The position numbers and the translations under genes are program-made. Positions 19,659 to 28,119 of a stretch of 64,000 bases of DNA are shown piece by piece. Every line of letters starts with the position of its first letter. Within the stretch, counting starts at the first letter, position 1. The notes beneath the pieces were generated by a model that saw only the letters and a list, made by a program, of their open reading frames with translations, searched no databases and was not told where the DNA came from. The DNA comes from Bacteroidota bacterium (GTDB lineage Bacteria > Bacteroidota > Ignavibacteria > UBA10030 > UBA8401): the NCBI GenBank assembly GCA_041658205.1, contig JBBAAO010000004.1, positions 1 through 64,000 of the forward strand, written 5' to 3'.

Positions 19659-21125
19659 ATGCTTTCTACATTAATCACACACGAATTAAAGAATATTTTT
19701 TTCAGTCCAAAATTTTTTCTGACATTCGCGGTTGTTACGCTGTTGCTATTACTCAGCGTTGTTGTCGGAATCAATCAATTCAATAACGCCACAAGGCAAT
19801 ATGAAACAACAACCCAGCTTGTTCAACAGGAAATGCGTGAAGCGCGCGGGTGGATGAGTCTGAACAACAAAGTGCTCCGAAAACCTGACCCGATGCAAAT
19901 TTTTGTTTCAGGGATTAATAACGACATTGGGAGAATGTCCGGGGTCAACAGTTTCAACGGTATCAAACTAACGAACAGCACCTATTCCGATGATCCAATC
20001 TATGCATTATTCCGATTCGTGGATTTTGCATTTATCGTTACGGTTGTATTCTCACTGCTCGCTATTCTTTTTACCTACGATGCAATCAACGGCGAAGCAG
20101 AACGAGGAACGCTGCAGTTGACATTCTCCAACGCTGTTCCACGGACTCGGTATATCATTGGAAAATTCATGGGAGCGTGGCTTGGCTTGGTGATTCCTCT
20201 CCTGCTTCCAATACTGCTTTCGCTCTTATTATTGCTGGTATGGAATGTGTCAATGACATCGGATCATTGGTTGAAGCTGATCTCACTGTTCGGTGCAGCA
20301 TTGTTGTATTTGACATTCTTCATTGCACTCGGGATCTTTCTTTCAACAACCACCAAGCGTTCATCCGTTTCGTTTTTATTTTCGCTTGTCATTTGGGTTT
20401 GCTTAGTCTTTATTGTTCCGCGGGCCGGTGCAACCGTTGCGGGACAAGTCATCAATGTGCCGACCGTTGCGGAGATTGAATCGCAACGGGATACGTTCTC
20501 CAAAGATCGATGGATGCAGTACGAAAAAGTAATGAGCGACAAATGGAAAATACGCAACGAGCCAACACAACGTATGACCAAAGAAGAGCGCGAAGCTTTT
20601 CGCGAAGAAAAAATGTGGGAGTGGATGGAAGAAGATGACCGTGACCGCAAACAGGTGCAGATTGATATTGATGAATACACCAAGAAAGTGAACGAAGACC
20701 TCCGGAACAAAAAAGCGGAACAGGAGCGTTTTGCATTTACCCTTTCCCGATTCTCACCGACATCGGCATTTCAACTTGCCGCGATGAATCTTGCCGGAAC
20801 GGATATTGCTTTAAAAACACGATATGAAGATGCATTACAGAATTATCGAACGATCTTCACAACGTATAAAGACAAAAAGCAAAAAGAGAGCGGCGGTATG
20901 GGAGGAATTCGAATTGAAATGAACAGCGATGCCGGTATCAAGATCGATACCGGGCGCGAAAGAGGTGTATTGGATACATCAGATATGCCGCGATTCGATC
21001 ATCCAATCCACACATTCAAAGACGGGATCACACCTGCCATTATTGATTTTGGACTGCTTGGAATTTTTTCGTTGGTTGCGTTTTCGGGAGCTTTTGTGCG
21101 GTTTTTACAGTACGATGTGAGGTAA
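19659..21125 (+). CDS. ABC-2 type transporter permease (second subunit)
   Basis: A 488-residue paralogue of the preceding permease with the same plan: an N-terminal helix, a large extracytoplasmic loop, a central helix bundle containing AINGEAERGTLQLTFSNAVPRT, a charged extracytoplasmic insertion rich in E/K/R (~275-345) and a final helix. AAGGAG lies seven bases before the ATG. It is the last gene of the operon, and the cassette array starts about 100 bp beyond it. Confidence 0.85.
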   Translation: MLSTLITHELKNIFFSPKFFLTFAVVTLLLLLSVVVGINQFNNATRQYETTTQLVQQEMREARGWMSLNNKVLRKPDPMQIFVSGINNDIGRMSGVNSFNGIKLTNSTYSDDPIYALFRFVDFAFIVTVVFSLLAILFTYDAINGEAERGTLQLTFSNAVPRTRYIIGKFMGAWLGLVIPLLLPILLSLLLLLVWNVSMTSDHWLKLISLFGAALLYLTFFIALGIFLSTTTKRSSVSFLFSLVIWVCLVFIVPRAGATVAGQVINVPTVAEIESQRDTFSKDRWMQYEKVMSDKWKIRNEPTQRMTKEEREAFREEKMWEWMEEDDRDRKQVQIDIDEYTKKVNEDLRNKKAEQERFAFTLSRFSPTSAFQLAAMNLAGTDIALKTRYEDALQNYRTIFTTYKDKKQKESGGMGGIRIEMNSDAGIKIDTGRERGVLDTSDMPRFDHPIHTFKDGITPAIIDFGLLGIFSLVAFSGAFVRFLQYDVR

Positions 21126-21133
21126 CGATTCAA

Positions 21134-21174
21134 TATCAGGTGTATGATATCTTAAAGATGTTCTGTACCTGATA
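21134..21174. other. Hairpin at chromosome/array junction
   Basis: TATCAGGT (21134-21141) pairs with ACCTGATA (21167-21174). It sits just after the last ABC gene and may end that operon. It does not have the attC arms, so it is not a further cassette site. Confidence 0.35.
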
Positions 21175-21231
21175 CTATTTACAAGTGACGAATACGCTTG
21201 TATGATGACATGTAAATAAAATGAATCATCT

Positions 21232-21543
21232 ATGGAAAAGAACAAACAAAAGAAACTTGAGGCAGCGGGTTGGAAATTTGGTAGTGTTGATGAATTTCTC
21301 AATCTCAACCAATAAGAAGCTGCATATATTGAATTGAAACTCTCGCTTGGTAAGAATCTTCAAAAGCGACGGCGCTCTCTAAATATTACCCAGAAGGACT
21401 TTGCTAAAATGATAAAATCAAGCCAATCTCGTGTTTCAAAAATGGAATCCGGTGATCCCACGGTCACAATTGATTTATTGGTAAAATCTTTATTGATGCA
21501 TAAGACGCCAAAGAATTCTCTTTCTCGCATCCTTCCTCGATAA
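21232..21543 (+). pseudogene. Decayed XRE-type antitoxin (stop at codon 28)
   Basis: Reading from the ATG at 21232, this matches almost residue for residue the intact antitoxin at 45320-45631 (start MEKNK, HTH core DFAKMIKSSQSRV, ending SRILPR). A TAA at 21313-21315 replaces the second glutamine of NQQE in that protein. A TTG at 21334 could restart translation and give a 69-residue protein that keeps the whole helix-turn-helix. The toxin gene that precedes the intact copy is missing here. This is the last, decayed cassette of the array. Confidence 0.85.
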
Positions 21544-21557
21544 CTCTCTACAAGGCT

Positions 21558-21722
21558 GCCTTACGGAGTGGAGCTAATCTGCGTGGTAACATTCCAGCGT
21601 GATGGATTCAGTTTTTAAATTACTGATAACTATTTGTATCATAAGTTGTCATTTGAGAACTCAACAATTAAAACTCAATGCGCGTTCGCGGTTACCACGT
21701 CAACTTGAGCGACTGGTTAGGG
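21558..21722 (-). repeat. attC 1, terminal and degenerate
   Basis: The left box is GCCTTAC instead of GCCTAAC, which destroys the conserved AAC/GTT at the crossover; the right box is GTTAGGG. Arms AATCTG and CAACTT do not match fully. Loop near class III with a class I right stem. Site of the T9SS cargo cassette. Confidence 0.9.
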
Positions 21723-21728
21723 CGCATT

Positions 21729-22985
21729 TTATTTTAGTAATAGAAGTGTTTTTGCTCGAGTAAATCCATTTGATTGAATTTGACAGAGATAAACTCCGCT
21801 TGGTAAATTGTTTGCGTAAAACTCAACTTTATGACCCCCACTTAATTTCACTCCATGCACAAGAGTTTGTACTTCTTGTCCAAGCATATTAAAGATAACA
21901 AGCTTCACAAAAGAACTTTTAGACAAATTGTATTCAATTGTTGTTGCTGGATTAAAGGGATTCGGATAGTTTTGTTTCAATTCAAGTGCGAATTGCGACT
22001 GGAGTTCTATTTGTTTTACACCAAGTGTTGTCTGGACAGTTCGGAATACTCCGTCTGCATATGTACCGGCAAACAGAATTCCGGCAGAATTAACCGCCAT
22101 TGAAGGGATCGTTTTTTGCATTGTTCCGAACGTTGTCCAATTGGAACCATTATCCGTTGAACGTATTACTCTGTTGCCCCCTGAACCGCCAAAAATATGT
22201 CCGTTGGAGTTGAACGCAAGGGATCGAAGAACAGCAGAGACACCCTCATGTTTTATGAGATCCCAGTTATCACCATTATTGGTTGAACGATAAAGTTCTC
22301 CGTTGCAGTCAACAATCGTATACAGATCACCATTGGGCCGGGAAACAATTGTATTCACAATACAATTTGCCACTAATCCATTATTGACTGCAACCCAATC
22401 GGTACCATTATTCGTGGAACGGAAAATTCCCCATGCAGGACCGCCGAACGATGCGCCCGCAAAGAGATGGCCACTGGAAGTGACTGCTATTCTCCAAACA
22501 TTCGTATCCTTCAATCCTATGTTCGTCCAATTCACTCCGCTATTCGTTGATTGATACACTCCGCCTGAACCTACTGATCCACCTGATGCCGCGAACAGAT
22601 GACCACTTGAATTCACTGCAAGATCGTACACATAATATTGAAGTCCAGTCTTTACGGAGATCCACAGTGAACCGTTATTTGTCGAACGAAAAACACCATC
22701 ACCTCCTGCATAGATGCTGCCGTCGACATTCACAACCAGAGCACGAATATCAAGGTTTGTGATCCCGGAATTTACTGCGGTCCACGTGGTACCGTTATTA
22801 GTGGAACGAAATATGCCGGAATCACGATTCACAGCGAACAGATGATCGTTGGAAGTAACAATGAGCCGTTGAATGTTCCCATTCACAGGTCCGCCTGTTT
22901 GCTCCCAAATGTCAGTTTGAGAATACAACGTGTTACTGCAAATTATAAAATAAATTAAAATACATACTTGTAAAATGTTTTTCAT
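21729..22985 (-). CDS. T9SS-exported beta-propeller (BNR-repeat) protein
   Basis: A 418-residue protein counted from the ATG at 22985, preceded by AGGAGG at ideal distance; the frame stays open 12 codons upstream. After a signal peptide (MKNILQVCILIYFIICSNTLYSQ) come seven or eight BNR/sortilin-like repeats, each with a FRSTNNGTTW or YRSTNNGDNW type motif, forming a propeller. The last ~80 residues are a T9SS sorting domain with KQNYPNPFNPATTI. It should be exported to the surface. It is the first intact cassette at the distal end. The ligand is unknown. Confidence 0.85.
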   Translation of the reverse strand: MKNILQVCILIYFIICSNTLYSQTDIWEQTGGPVNGNIQRLIVTSNDHLFAVNRDSGIFRSTNNGTTWTAVNSGITNLDIRALVVNVDGSIYAGGDGVFRSTNNGSLWISVKTGLQYYVYDLAVNSSGHLFAASGGSVGSGGVYQSTNSGVNWTNIGLKDTNVWRIAVTSSGHLFAGASFGGPAWGIFRSTNNGTDWVAVNNGLVANCIVNTIVSRPNGDLYTIVDCNGELYRSTNNGDNWDLIKHEGVSAVLRSLAFNSNGHIFGGSGGNRVIRSTDNGSNWTTFGTMQKTIPSMAVNSAGILFAGTYADGVFRTVQTTLGVKQIELQSQFALELKQNYPNPFNPATTIEYNLSKSSFVKLVIFNMLGQEVQTLVHGVKLSGGHKVEFYANNLPSGVYLCQIQSNGFTRAKTLLLLK

Positions 22986-23028
22986 GCTGCCTCCTGTATG
23001 ATGATGATTTTTTATACCCATAAATGCA

Positions 23029-23193
23029 CTCTAACGGACTGGAGCTAACCTGCGTGGTAACGTTTTTGCGCGAACGCAAGTGTTTTTAATTTATTCATAT
23101 CTTCCGCTAACGTATGCTGTGTTTAGAAATTTCAACTTTGAATAACAAAATTGCGGACGCGGTCACAACGTCAGTTTGAGTGACTGGTTAGCC
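23029..23193 (-). repeat. attC 2, arms of two subtypes
   Basis: The left arm AACCTGCGTGGTAAC belongs to one subtype and the right arm GTCACAACGTCAGTTTG to another (compare attC 42), so the stem is mispaired. Site of the first Phd/ParE cassette. Confidence 0.9.
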
Positions 23194-23200
23194 TGCACCG

Positions 23201-23235
23201 TTGACTACGACCTTTATTTGGTCTATATTGTAGTC
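23201..23235 (+). promoter_or_regulatory. Promoter and operator of TA cassette 1
   Basis: TTGACT (23201-23206), a 17-bp spacer and TATATT (23224-23229). An inverted repeat GACTAC/GTAGTC (23203-23208 and 23230-23235) brackets the promoter, with GACC/GGTC nested inside, and is a likely site for the antitoxin. Confidence 0.65.
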
Positions 23236-23256
23236 ATCTAATTCAGGAGTCATATT

Positions 23257-23547
23257 ATGAAGCTAAGTACTGCCGTAAAACCCATCAGTTATCTTAAAGC
23301 TCACGCATCAGAGCTAATTCGAGATATTACAACCAGCCAGCAAACCTTGGTTGTTACCCAGAATGGTGAAGCTAAGGTTGTAATGCAAGACATTCGATCA
23401 TATGAGCGCATGCAAGAGACGCTAGCTTTGTTAAAAATTCTTACTCGAAGCAAGCAGAATATTTTACGCGGTCAATCAAAGTCCCTTGATGCTTCCTTCA
23501 CCAACCTCGACAAACGAATAGCGGCATTCAAAAATGAAAAAGTATGA
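23257..23547 (+). CDS. Phd/YefM-family antitoxin
   Basis: A 96-residue antitoxin. The N-terminal part (PISYLKAHASELIRDITTSQQTLVVTQNGEAKVVM) is the typical Phd/YefM DNA-binding fold; the C-terminal helix should wrap the toxin. It overlaps the ParE gene by 14 bases, which is common for such pairs. AGGAGT precedes the ATG. It runs against the direction of the array and has its own promoter. Confidence 0.9.
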   Translation: MKLSTAVKPISYLKAHASELIRDITTSQQTLVVTQNGEAKVVMQDIRSYERMQETLALLKILTRSKQNILRGQSKSLDASFTNLDKRIAAFKNEKV

Positions 23548-23860
23548 CGTTGTCATTGATGTAGAAGCCGAAAACGATATTTTCGCCATTTACACGTATA
23601 TCGCCATAAATGATTCAGTTGAAAAAGCTGACAAAATTTACGTTGCGCTACGTAAAACCTGCAATAGATTGAAGACTCTTCCATTTCGAGGCCATATCCC
23701 TTCCGAATTATTCGATATTGGAGTAGTCGAATTCCGTGAATTGCACTACAAACCCTACCGGATATTCTATTCGATCGACTCTAACATAGTCTCTATTCAT
23801 TGTGTTATTGATGGAAGACGAGACATCCAGACCATTCTCCAAGAACGTTTGCTGCGCTAA
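23534..23860 (+). CDS. ParE/RelE-superfamily toxin
   Basis: A 108-residue toxin of the ParE/RelE superfamily. The family pattern is visible: DVEAENDIFAIYTYIA at the start, a central LKTLPFRGHIP and the C-terminal YRIFYSIDSNIVSIHCVIDGRRD. ParE members poison gyrase and RelE members cleave mRNA; the sequence favours ParE but does not decide. It is co-translated with the overlapping Phd-type antitoxin. Confidence 0.88.
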   Translation: MKKYDVVIDVEAENDIFAIYTYIAINDSVEKADKIYVALRKTCNRLKTLPFRGHIPSELFDIGVVEFRELHYKPYRIFYSIDSNIVSIHCVIDGRRDIQTILQERLLR

Positions 23861-23869
23861 TTCGGTGCG

Positions 23870-24058
23870 GGCTAACGGACTGGAGCTAAGTTGCGTGGTA
23901 ACTTGTCCGCCGTCTTTTTGGCGGACGTTTTTACGCGAACGCGACCTTGATTAATTTGCTGATAACTGTTTGAATCGTATGTCGTGCTTAAATATTTCAA
24001 CGTTGAATACAAAAATCGCGTTCGCGGTTACCACGTCAACTTGAGCGACTGGTTAGGC
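23870..24058 (-). repeat. attC 3, with nested hairpin insertion
   Basis: Boxes GGCTAAC and GTTAGGC; arms AAGTTG/CAACTT; loop class I. About 24 bp are inserted after GGTAAC, forming a hairpin GTCCGCC/GGCGGAC and making the site 189 bp long. Site of the second TA cassette. Confidence 0.93.
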
Positions 24059-24070
24059 AACACAGGTATA

Positions 24071-24099
24071 TTGATTTATCATATAAATGATATTATATT
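24071..24099 (+). promoter_or_regulatory. Promoter and operator of TA cassette 2
   Basis: TTGATT (24071-24076), a 17-bp spacer and TATATT (24094-24099). The spacer is a palindrome with arms TATCAT and ATGATA (24077-24092), suited to antitoxin autoregulation. Confidence 0.65.
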
Positions 24100-24120
24100 G
24101 ATACAAAAAGGAGCATCGCA

Positions 24121-24387
24121 ATGCCAACCATTCGACCAATATCAGATCTCAGAAATAAATCAAATGAGATCTCCAATTTCGTCCACAACTCAAGTGAGCC
24201 AATTTTCATCACCAAAAACGGCGAAGGTGATATGGTAGTAATGTCTATTGCACATTATAGCCAATTACAGAAAAAACTCGAACTATATTCAAAACTTGCA
24301 GTAGCCGAATCTCAACGAACTGCTGGTGACAAAGGTCGCCCTCTTGATAAAATTATGAAAGACATCCGGAAAAAGATTCGTGGCTAA
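24121..24387 (+). CDS. Phd/YefM-family antitoxin
   Basis: An 88-residue antitoxin. PISDLRNKSNEISNFVHNSSEPIFITKNGEGDMVVMS is the hallmark Phd/YefM N-terminal fold, and the C-terminus is a basic helix. AAAGGAG lies nine bases upstream of the ATG. It overlaps the toxin gene by eight bases. It is only distantly similar to the antitoxin of the neighbouring cassette, so the two TA modules are independent acquisitions rather than a duplication. Confidence 0.9.
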   Translation: MPTIRPISDLRNKSNEISNFVHNSSEPIFITKNGEGDMVVMSIAHYSQLQKKLELYSKLAVAESQRTAGDKGRPLDKIMKDIRKKIRG

Positions 24388-24688
24388 AATCAAATATACC
24401 ACACGACTCTTATCCACAGCAGAACAAGACTTTAATGAGATTATCGACTATATCTTGGGGGAAAATGTTTCGGCTGCCATTTCCATTGCCGATAAAATTG
24501 AATCTAATCTTCAACTTCTCGAACGCAACCCACAATTAGGGCGGATTCCAAATGATGAAGAGCTGCTTCGATTAGGATACAGATATCTAATAGTGCTTGA
24601 ATATTTAGTATTCTATAAAATCGAAGATACAACCATCATTGTTTATCGCATACTCCACGGAGCTCGTAATTATAAATCCCTTCTTTAA
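24380..24688 (+). CDS. RelE/ParE-superfamily toxin
   Basis: A 102-residue toxin with the RelE/ParE layout: LLSTAEQDFNEIIDYILG in the first helices, LLERNPQLGRIPND in the middle, and YRYLIVLEYLVFYKIEDTTIIVYRILHGARNY at the end. The final RILHGARNY motif is typical of the family. It is translated from the overlapping antitoxin message. It acts in the cytoplasm on mRNA or gyrase; the exact target is not decided by sequence. Confidence 0.88.
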   Translation: MAKIKYTTRLLSTAEQDFNEIIDYILGENVSAAISIADKIESNLQLLERNPQLGRIPNDEELLRLGYRYLIVLEYLVFYKIEDTTIIVYRILHGARNYKSLL

Positions 24689-24707
24689 CGACTGCCTATT
24701 CTGTGTT

Positions 24708-24872
24708 GCCTAACGGACTGGAGCTAAGTTGCGTGGTAACGTTTTTACGCGAACGCGAACTTGATTAATTTATTTAAAACTACCGCAATCGTATGTTGTG
24801 TTTAGAAATTTCAACTTTGAATACAAAAATCGCGTTCGCGGTTACCACGTCAGGTTGAGCGACTGGTTAGGC
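24708..24872 (-). repeat. attC 4, arms partly mismatched
   Basis: Boxes GCCTAAC/GTTAGGC. The left arm AAGTTG faces a right arm CAGGTTG (a partner of AACCTG). Loop class I. Site of the lipoprotein cassette 24902-26317. Confidence 0.95.
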
Positions 24873-24901
24873 AACATATTTTTGAAAATATCTTTTGGTA
24901 C

Positions 24902-26317
24902 CTATGGTTTTTTAAACAAAATTAATTTAAGATTTTCTTGAATAGAAGATTTGGCAGGAGCATAACCCCATGAATAATGATATTCTGTTGGCCCATGTTC
25001 ATCTTCAAATATCATATAATCAGAATACTTCTCGATTTTGATTGGGTATGAGATGACGTAGGTTCGATTCGGAACACTAATAGAACCTCCTACTACTGGA
25101 GCATTGAAATGAATTACATTACTTGAAGTAATTATTGTAAATTGTGAAGTTTCGTTTACTGCATAATACTTATGAGAATACCCTATCCCTATAAATTCCG
25201 AAGTACGAACAGAATCATTCATAATCTGTCGAACAGTAAGGACCGTATCTTGATTGACAATCGAAGACTTTAATATTTTCCATTCGTGAATCCCCCATTG
25301 TTTCGAATATTCTAGGGATAAATCATTGCGGCCTAATTTAGAATATGAAAATTGCCAGGATGTACCAATGGGCAATAACAGTTCATAATATCGCTTCTGA
25401 GTTCTGGGATTAATTGTTATTAGTGCAGATGTGGTTGTAGATCTTATTCCATCACTAAAAATTGACGATACGTGATACATTCCAAGATGTGAGTACACAT
25501 GGTAAATAGTGGTGTCTAATACTCGATTCAAATTTGAAAATATCAAGATTGTTCCATCTGTAAAATCGACAGATCCACTGAACAATGTGCGATCGTATGC
25601 ATGAAGTTTAATTTTTAGCGTGTCGCCATAGCTGAGAGATGTTGTATCGGTAGTTATGGTTACGATTGGCGGAGGGTCTGATACTGTGACATCAAGATTC
25701 TTTGTTGTAACTTTTTCACCATCACCAAATGATGCTGCAACGGAATATGCTCCAGAATGCGAATAAATGTGTTCAACAGTTGTATCCAGAACATGACTCA
25801 AATGAGGAAATGTCATTATCGTCCCATCTTTGAAGTCGAGGAACCCATTTGATAATGAAAAATCATCAGCATGGAGAGTAATCCTTAGCGTGTCCTCAAA
25901 TAAATTAAGAGTTGATTTATTTGGTACTAGTGTTAAGGTCGGTGTGAAGAAGTTTAAAACCATAACCCTGATATTCTTTGTGGATGTATTCTCCCCATCG
26001 TTAAATGATGCTGAAATACCGTAGAAACTTTGAGATTTGTAGTAATGAAAAAGTGTTGTATCGATAACCGACTCCTTAATACTAAATACAACAATATTAC
26101 TATCGCCGAAATCCACCGATCCGTTTTTTAATGTCGCATCCGAAACATGAAGGGTAAGTTTTAAAGTATCCCCAAATAACATACTTGAATCAATTCCTGT
26201 AATTGTAATGACCGGCGGTTCGTTTACTATATTATGTTTGGAGGGAACAGGAGATTCACAAGAAATAATAAAAAGTGAAAGTGGAATTATGCTAATGAGT
26301 ATTATATTTAATTTCAT
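24902..26317 (-). CDS. Lipoprotein with four PKD/Ig-like repeats
   Basis: A 471-residue exported lipoprotein. The signal peptide ends in the lipobox IISC (cysteine ~20). Three tandem repeats of ~90 residues and a partial fourth follow, each with GDTLKLTLHVSD, G.VDFGDG and a SASFGDG/SSIFSDG motif, as in PKD or Ig-like folds. The last ~140 residues begin LLPIGTSWQFSYSK and look like a separate beta-rich domain. No catalytic residues are visible. The gene starts 17 bp from the cassette edge. Confidence 0.7.
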   Translation of the reverse strand: MKLNIILISIIPLSLFIISCESPVPSKHNIVNEPPVITITGIDSSMLFGDTLKLTLHVSDATLKNGSVDFGDSNIVVFSIKESVIDTTLFHYYKSQSFYGISASFNDGENTSTKNIRVMVLNFFTPTLTLVPNKSTLNLFEDTLRITLHADDFSLSNGFLDFKDGTIMTFPHLSHVLDTTVEHIYSHSGAYSVAASFGDGEKVTTKNLDVTVSDPPPIVTITTDTTSLSYGDTLKIKLHAYDRTLFSGSVDFTDGTILIFSNLNRVLDTTIYHVYSHLGMYHVSSIFSDGIRSTTTSALITINPRTQKRYYELLLPIGTSWQFSYSKLGRNDLSLEYSKQWGIHEWKILKSSIVNQDTVLTVRQIMNDSVRTSEFIGIGYSHKYYAVNETSQFTIITSSNVIHFNAPVVGGSISVPNRTYVISYPIKIEKYSDYMIFEDEHGPTEYHYSWGYAPAKSSIQENLKLILFKKP

Positions 26318-26334
26318 ATGACCTCGTTTTTGTT

Positions 26335-26499
26335 GCCTAACGGACTGGAGCTAACCTGCGTGGTAACGTTTTTACGCGGACGCAATGTCGATTAACTTGC
26401 CGATTACTAAATGTGTCGTATGTTATGTTTAGATATTTCAACTTCGAATACGAAAATTGCGGCCGCGGTTACCACGTCAGGTTGAGCGACTGGTTAGGC
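26335..26499 (-). repeat. attC 5
   Basis: Boxes GCCTAAC/GTTAGGC; arms AACCTG/CAGGTT matched; loop class II. Site of the coiled-coil membrane protein cassette. Confidence 0.97.
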
Positions 26500-26506
26500 A
26501 GCAAGA

Positions 26507-27304
26507 TCACATTTCAATGTCGAAAGTTGGTAAATCATTATTACCTTCAACTCTAAATTTGCACTTTGCTGATACTTTTATTTCTATGACGGGTCTTCCC
26601 ATACCTATTAATGAATAAATAATTCGTGCTTGTTTCCCATTACTAGTAATTAATTTTGAATCAGGACCTGTTGAAAAGGCGCCGCCATCAAGGTGAGGCC
26701 AAATGTCTTGTATTACACTTAAATTTAATCCTAAAATTGAAACACCTATGGCAATTGTCCCCAATGGCTCATTTTTAGTAGTAATGAAAAATAATTTAAG
26801 AGTATAGCCATCAGTATTTTGCGTCACTTCTTTTTTGTGAAATCGTATGGCATTAGGTTGAGCAAGTTTTTTTGTTTCAATTATTTCATTTTGTAATTTT
26901 TCTAATGCTTCGTCTATTTTCAAATTAGGATACTTTTTTACTGCTAATTTTATGAATGGTTCTAATTTGTCTTTAACTTCACTAATTTTAGATTGAAGTA
27001 TTAAACTACGATCCCCCGAATTCTTTTCACTGTTATTTATTACTTTTAACAAACTATCTAGTTGAATTTTTAGACTATCATTCTTTCTAATTAATTCTGC
27101 TTGAACATCCTCTTGTTTTTTTAGGCTAATATTTGTTTCAATATCATCCAGTATAATTGTAAAAGCACTGAACAATAAACTCAAAATCAAAAGAACAAGG
27201 AATCCTCTTTTGATGTACTTATTTTTCGATATTTCCTTACTCCAATACTTTTCAACAATTGCAATAATGAAAAGTATAATCGAACCTAATAATTTTAGTA
27301 TCAT
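26507..27304 (-). CDS. Membrane protein with coiled coil, unknown function
   Basis: A 265-residue protein not recognised. Two transmembrane helices lie at ~3-20 and ~33-53. A coiled coil follows at ~62-150 (heptad-like leucines in VQAELIRKNDSLKIQLDSLLKV). The C-terminal ~100 residues form a beta-rich domain (GYTLKLFFITTKNEPLGTIAIGVSILG). The layout suggests a membrane-tethered sensor or effector. It starts 13 bp from the cassette edge, with no room for its own promoter. Confidence 0.6.
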   Translation of the reverse strand: MILKLLGSIILFIIAIVEKYWSKEISKNKYIKRGFLVLLILSLLFSAFTIILDDIETNISLKKQEDVQAELIRKNDSLKIQLDSLLKVINNSEKNSGDRSLILQSKISEVKDKLEPFIKLAVKKYPNLKIDEALEKLQNEIIETKKLAQPNAIRFHKKEVTQNTDGYTLKLFFITTKNEPLGTIAIGVSILGLNLSVIQDIWPHLDGGAFSTGPDSKLITSNGKQARIIYSLIGMGRPVIEIKVSAKCKFRVEGNNDLPTFDIEM

Positions 27305-27317
27305 ATTGTTTATTGCT

Positions 27318-27485
27318 GCCTAACGGACTGGAACTAAGCTGCGTTGCAACGTTTTATCGCGGCCTCGAAAACACTATTTGTAATTTCGTTTTCTCTTCCG
27401 CTGTCGTATGTAGTGTTTTCGTTTTTCAACTTATGATTAAAACCCAAGCCGCGATTGCAACGTCAGCTTGAGTGACTTGTTAGGT
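27318..27485 (-). repeat. attC 6
   Basis: Boxes GCCTAAC/GTTAGGT; arms AAGCTGCGTTGCAAC and GATTGCAACGTCAGCTT nearly matched; loop class IV. Site of gene-less family C copy 1. Confidence 0.96.
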
Positions 27486-27721
27486 GGCTGCTATTATATT
27501 TGTAGTTTGCCGAGTTTTAAAAAACTGTTTTTTAACTTGTGCGTTCGCAAACTACATACACTTCAGTTTTAGAGCCAACGGCGTGCGAAGCCAATTTTAG
27601 ATTCGTAAAAACTCGAACCTCAATACAATTTCTCTTGATAAACTTGTTTAACTCCGTAAAATCTTCAATTGGCGCACAAACGCTGACTGCCATTTACACT
27701 TTTTTCGCCGTTGGCGCAGCC
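27486..27721. repeat. Gene-less cassette, family C copy 1
   Basis: A 236-bp cassette with no convincing gene. Its ends are inverted repeats (GGTGGCTGC/GCAGCCACC) and inside it GCCAACGGCG pairs with CGCCGTTGGC. A 62-codon frame on the plus strand (27539-27727) runs into the next attC and is only weakly supported. About 95% identical to the next cassette. Confidence 0.75.
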
Positions 27722-27884
27722 ACCTAACGGACTGGAGCTAAGCTGCGTGCAAATGTTCCAGCGCGTTGGTTGTATTTTTAAATTAAAAATGAAGTCGCGT
27801 GTACTATGTTGTGTTTAAATCTTACAACACAATCCGACTAAGAGCGACGGCGATTTGCACGTCAGCTTGAGCGACTTGTTAGGT
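27722..27884 (-). repeat. attC 7
   Basis: Boxes ACCTAAC/GTTAGGT; arms AAGCTGCGTGCAAAT and GATTTGCACGTCAGCTT matched; loop class III variant. Site of family C copy 2. Confidence 0.96.
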
Positions 27885-28119
27885 GGCTGCTATTATATTT
27901 GTAGTTTGCCGAGTTTTGAAAACTGTTTTTTAACTTGTGCGTTCGCAAACTACATACACTTCAGTTTTAGAGCCAACGGCGTGCGAAGCCAATTTTAGAT
28001 TCGATTACACTCGAACCTCAATACAATTTCTCTTGATAAACTTGTTTAACTCCGTAAAATCTTCACTTGATGCACAAACATTGACTGCCATTTACACTTT
28101 TTTCGCCGTTGGCGCAGCC
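27885..28119. repeat. Gene-less cassette, family C copy 2
   Basis: Near copy of 27486-27721, with scattered substitutions and single-base indels. The attC on its left is of a different subtype from that of copy 1, so this is not a simple tandem duplication of a whole cassette. Confidence 0.75.

Noticed and set aside
27539..27727. A 62-codon plus-strand gene in both family C cassettes
   Set aside because: Open in both copies but without a ribosome-binding site and running into the next attC. Kept only as a possibility in the findings, not called as a gene.
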